From positions 124,001 through 188,000 of the forward strand of contig JACKMU010000004.1 in the NCBI GenBank assembly GCA_024235215.1: 64,000 nucleotides of DNA, in the 5' to 3' direction. The notes beneath the pieces are model-generated. The model saw nothing but the letters and a program-made list of their open reading frames with translations. It was not told the DNA's origin and searched no databases. This DNA is from Chromatiaceae bacterium (lineage in GTDB: Bacteria > Pseudomonadota > Gammaproteobacteria > Chromatiales > Chromatiaceae). Position numbers and translations under genes: made by a program. This document shows positions 61,483-64,000 of this stretch, piece by piece (position 1 is the stretch's first letter; the number at the start of each line of letters is the position of its first letter).

Positions 61483-62001
61483 ATGGGACTGGTAAAAAAC
61501 ATTTTTCTGGTCGGCCCGATGGGGGCAGGCAAGACAACGATCGGGCGCCAGTTGGCCACGATGCTGCGGATGGAGTTCGCCGACAGCGATCGCGAGATTC
61601 AGGGACGCACCGGAGTGGATATCTCCACCATCTTCGACTTCGAGGGTGAAGAGGGATTTCGCAAACGCGAAAAACTGGCGATTGAGGATCTCACCAATGG
61701 CGAAGGACAGGTGTTGGCGACCGGAGGGGGAGCGGTGCTCGATCCGGACAACCGACGCAATCTCTCCAGTCGGGGTGTGGTCGTTTATCTCACCTGTAGC
61801 CCGCAACAACAGTACGAACGCACCATACGGGATAAAAACCGACCATTGCTGCAGACAGAGGATCCGCTGGCAAGGCTGGAAGCTTTGATGGCGGAAAGAG
61901 ATCCGCTCTACCAAAGCATTGCGGACTTTATCGTATCCACCGAAAATCGCAGTGCTCAAGCGGTGGCCAAGGAGATCGTACGAAAACTGGATGAGTATTG
62001 A
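61483..62001 (+). CDS. aroK: Shikimate kinase
   Basis: AroK phosphorylates shikimate in the aromatic amino-acid pathway. The 172-residue protein begins NIFLVGPMGAGKTTIGRQLA, with the P-loop at residues 11-18. Shikimate-binding residues are in FADSDREIQGRTGVDISTIFDFEGEEGFRKRE and VLATGGGAV (GGG motif). The lid region is RPLLQTEDPLARLEALMAERDPLY. It precedes aroB, the enzyme three steps earlier in the same pathway, as in E. coli and many relatives. The start codon has a poor ribosome site, which may mean coupling with upstream transcription. Confidence 0.96.
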   Translation: MGLVKNIFLVGPMGAGKTTIGRQLATMLRMEFADSDREIQGRTGVDISTIFDFEGEEGFRKREKLAIEDLTNGEGQVLATGGGAVLDPDNRRNLSSRGVVVYLTCSPQQQYERTIRDKNRPLLQTEDPLARLEALMAERDPLYQSIADFIVSTENRSAQAVAKEIVRKLDEY

Positions 62002-62115
62002 CCCCAAAGATGGCACGGACTCCAGCCATCTCCCTGAATCATAAACTAGACCGCCGACTGTCCCGAAGACGTAGTATTATCTCTTCAGGATCAGAGTAGA
62101 GGGTGGTGTAGCTTC

Positions 62116-63216
62116 ATGGTGACCGATTCAGACAAAGTAGAAGTCGCGCTCGGTGCGCGCTCCTATCCCATCTATATTGGCTCGAACCTGCTTGCCAATA
62201 GCGAGATTTACCGCCGCCATATCCCGTCTTCACAGGTGATGGTGGTATCCAATGAGACTGTTGCGCCGCTTTATCTGCGGCAATTGACTGCTGCATTGGA
62301 CGGATTCCGGGTGGAATCGGTCATTCTGCCCGACGGTGAGCAATACAAAACACTGGAGATCTGGAATCGGATCTTCGACCGCTTGTTGCAAAAGCAATTC
62401 AACCGACAGTGCACCATCATCGCGCTCGGTGGCGGAGTGGTGGGGGATATGGCCGGTTTTGCCGCAGCCAGCTACCAGCGTGGGGTCAATTTCATTCAGG
62501 TGCCAACGACGCTGCTGGCCCAGGTGGACTCTTCGGTCGGGGGAAAAACCGGAGTCAACCATGCGTTGGGCAAAAATATGATTGGCGCTTTTTATCAGCC
62601 GCGTTGTGTGTTGGCGGATATTGCCACGCTGGAGACGCTCGATCAGCGGCAGTTGTCTGCCGGGATCGCAGAAGTGATCAAATACGGTCTGATTAACGAT
62701 GCCGAGTTTTTCGTTTGGCTGGAAGCGCACATGGATGCGCTTCTAACCCGAGAGCATACTGCACTGGCCCATGCAATTGGCCGCTCCTGCAGGGACAAAG
62801 CGGCGGTGGTGGCCGCCGACGAAAAAGAGGCCGGAAAGCGGGCGTTGCTGAATCTGGGGCACACCTTTGGTCACGCAATCGAGACCGGTACGGGGTACGG
62901 CCACTGGCTACATGGCGAAGCGGTTGCCGCTGGTATTTGCATGGCAGCCGACCTGTCGTGTCGACTCGGCTGGCTCAGTGCCGGGGAGCAGGCGCGTATC
63001 ATTGCGTTGATCCGGCGTGCCGGGCTACCGGTTGCCCCACCCCCTGAAATAGACCACAGCCGGTTCCTGTCGTTGATGGGTGTCGATAAGAAGGTGGTGA
63101 ACGGCAAGCTTCGGCTGGTGCTGATGAAAGCGATCGGCGAATCCCTGATAACTGACGCATTCGATGCGAAAGAGCTGGACAATACCCTCAATGGATACGT
63201 GGGACAGCCCAACTGA
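62116..63216 (+). CDS. aroB: 3-dehydroquinate synthase
   Basis: AroB converts DAHP to 3-dehydroquinate using NAD and a metal ion. The 366-residue protein shows LPDGEQYKTLE, ALGGGVVGDMAGFAAASYQRGVNFIQVPTTLLAQVDSSVGGKTGVNH (nucleotide-binding and active-site block), ELIKYGL-type AEVIKYGLI, and LNLGHTFGHAIE with the metal-binding His. A second His ligand lies in HGEAVAAG. The length is typical. Its last 26 bp overlap the start of damX, so translation of the two is probably coupled. Confidence 0.97.
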   Translation: MVTDSDKVEVALGARSYPIYIGSNLLANSEIYRRHIPSSQVMVVSNETVAPLYLRQLTAALDGFRVESVILPDGEQYKTLEIWNRIFDRLLQKQFNRQCTIIALGGGVVGDMAGFAAASYQRGVNFIQVPTTLLAQVDSSVGGKTGVNHALGKNMIGAFYQPRCVLADIATLETLDQRQLSAGIAEVIKYGLINDAEFFVWLEAHMDALLTREHTALAHAIGRSCRDKAAVVAADEKEAGKRALLNLGHTFGHAIETGTGYGHWLHGEAVAAGICMAADLSCRLGWLSAGEQARIIALIRRAGLPVAPPPEIDHSRFLSLMGVDKKVVNGKLRLVLMKAIGESLITDAFDAKELDNTLNGYVGQPN

Positions 63217-64000
63217 TCTTCAGCTGACGCGCTTACGCGTCTCATCGGGAGAATCGTCACGCCCGATCCAGCAGCTGATGCTGACCGTCGCACTGCAGCA
63301 GCGTCTCGACCTGGTGCGACATCTCGCGTTCAACAGTGAGCGTGTACCGTTGCTCCGGGGGATGCACGGGGTTGGGAAGAGCAGCTTGATTGACCTGTTG
63401 CAGCAGCAGGCCCCTGCTGACTGGGACATCTGTCGGATCGATGCCACACCCATGCTGCAGCCGGAGCAGTTGCTCTATCGTCTCTGTCAGGCATTTTCCG
63501 CGCCACAGGGGTGCACTGACAGTATGGAGAGGCTGATTGCTCATCTTACCGGCGTTGTACAGAATGGTCGTCTGCCGGTGATACTGGTGGATGATGCCGA
63601 GCAGTTGCCGGTCACTAGCCTGGAACTTCTATTCACTTTATGTAGCGCAGGGGCCGATCCGGCGAAGAAGCCGGCGTTGATTCTGTGTGCCACCCCTGAT
63701 ATCGACAACCTGCTGGAGGCACTCAATTCCCGGATCAGTAGCCGGCAACCGCAAATTCTCGAACTTCTTCCGTTTGACCGGGTGGATTCGGATCATTTGG
63801 TTCGCCATCTGCTGAATACCATCGTGGCGCAGGGTAGGCAGTTTCCTCCACCATCAGAGGCTCAGTATGAAAAGATTTTTCGTGCCAGCGGTGGCTTTCC
63901 CGGTGAGATCAGCAGTCAGGTGATGAAGCTGTTGCAAACTGACTCCGATGCGGCGGGCGAACGGCAAAAAAAATGGATGCAGATTGTGCCGCTCTTCTCC
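63191..64000 (+). CDS. damX: DamX-like ATPase, 3' partial
   Basis: The frame is open from the ATG at 63191 to the window edge (270 residues, no stop), so the gene continues to the right. It carries an AAA+ ATPase module: the P-loop GMHGVGKSS at residues 57-65, Walker B VILVDDAEQL, sensor 1 region ALILCATPDI, and the helical part ending GGFPGEISSQVMKLL. This matches the N-terminal domain of DamX-type proteins encoded after aroB; a transmembrane helix and a SPOR domain that binds denuded glycan should follow. In E. coli DamX acts at the division septum, though its N-terminus there is different. The start overlaps aroB by 26 bp. Confidence 0.85.
   Translation, partial: MDTWDSPTDLQLTRLRVSSGESSRPIQQLMLTVALQQRLDLVRHLAFNSERVPLLRGMHGVGKSSLIDLLQQQAPADWDICRIDATPMLQPEQLLYRLCQAFSAPQGCTDSMERLIAHLTGVVQNGRLPVILVDDAEQLPVTSLELLFTLCSAGADPAKKPALILCATPDIDNLLEALNSRISSRQPQILELLPFDRVDSDHLVRHLLNTIVAQGRQFPPPSEAQYEKIFRASGGFPGEISSQVMKLLQTDSDAAGERQKKWMQIVPLFS

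Noticed and set aside
1..64000. CRISPR arrays, tRNA genes, insertion sequences
   Set aside because: No regularly spaced repeats, cloverleaf-like genes or transposase frames with terminal repeats were recognised. A tRNAscan-SE and ISfinder search would settle this.

Overview
The window is a dense chromosomal segment from a gammaproteobacterium. The gene order yidC-mnmE, mnmG-rsmG-parA-parB-atpIBEFHAGDC, glmU-glmS and mrcA / pilMNOPQ-aroK-aroB-damX is the gammaproteobacterial arrangement near the origin and around the pilus locus. Three TRAP-type transport systems or parts of them, LeuA of the long type, a bacteriohemerythrin, and DUF3135 and TIGR02647 proteins fit an environmental, probably respiratory lineage such as Chromatiales-like sulfur oxidizers. 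That assignment is an inference from gene content; no 16S rRNA is present. No tRNA, rRNA, insertion sequence, prophage or CRISPR array was found.

Layout: 1-2940 yidC (5' end outside the window) and mnmE. 2959-7486 is a minus-strand run of a TlpA-like thioredoxin, MoxR ATPase, DUF58 protein and TgpA transglutaminase. 7723-10842 holds mnmG, rsmG and a small Cys-rich protein. A thiolase lies on the minus strand at 10903-12090. 12508-21400 holds parA, parB and the complete F1Fo ATP synthase operon, which has a recognisable promoter and a strong terminator. 21707-27078 holds a universal stress protein and a dctPQM C4-dicarboxylate TRAP operon with a second, divergent dctP paralogue. 27458-31220 holds an SlyD-like isomerase, glmU and glmS. 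31442-34000 is a patch of small genes: thioesterase, small membrane protein, hemerythrin, an unfamiliar protein with two repeated helix-turn-helix-like segments, a TIGR02647 protein and a DUF6489-like protein.

34167-42752 holds nudC, leuA, gloA, an Lrp/AsnC regulator, an HNH nuclease, an MFS carrier, a lipoprotein and an AMP-forming acyl-CoA ligase. 42821-50388 holds a UvrD helicase, a second TRAP system (TakP-like, with a Tat-exported binding protein facing its membrane genes), hemW, a DUF3135 protein and rpmE. 50559-53059 holds mdh and gltA. 53060-56054 holds a conserved hypothetical gene and mrcA on the minus strand. 56267-64000 holds pilMNOPQ, aroK, aroB and the start of damX, which is cut by the window edge.

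Functionally the window joins energy conservation (ATP synthase, malate dehydrogenase, citrate synthase, dicarboxylate and probable 2-oxoacid uptake), cell-envelope synthesis (GlmU, GlmS, PBP1A, YidC), chromosome segregation (ParAB), tRNA wobble modification (MnmE, MnmG) and type IV pilus assembly. Most of it is housekeeping. The least explained parts are the leader and intergenic region upstream of leuA, which has several nested hairpins and an intrinsic terminator on the strand opposite leuA; the repeat protein at 32583-33254; and the duplicated TRAP binding protein with an operator-like inverted repeat.
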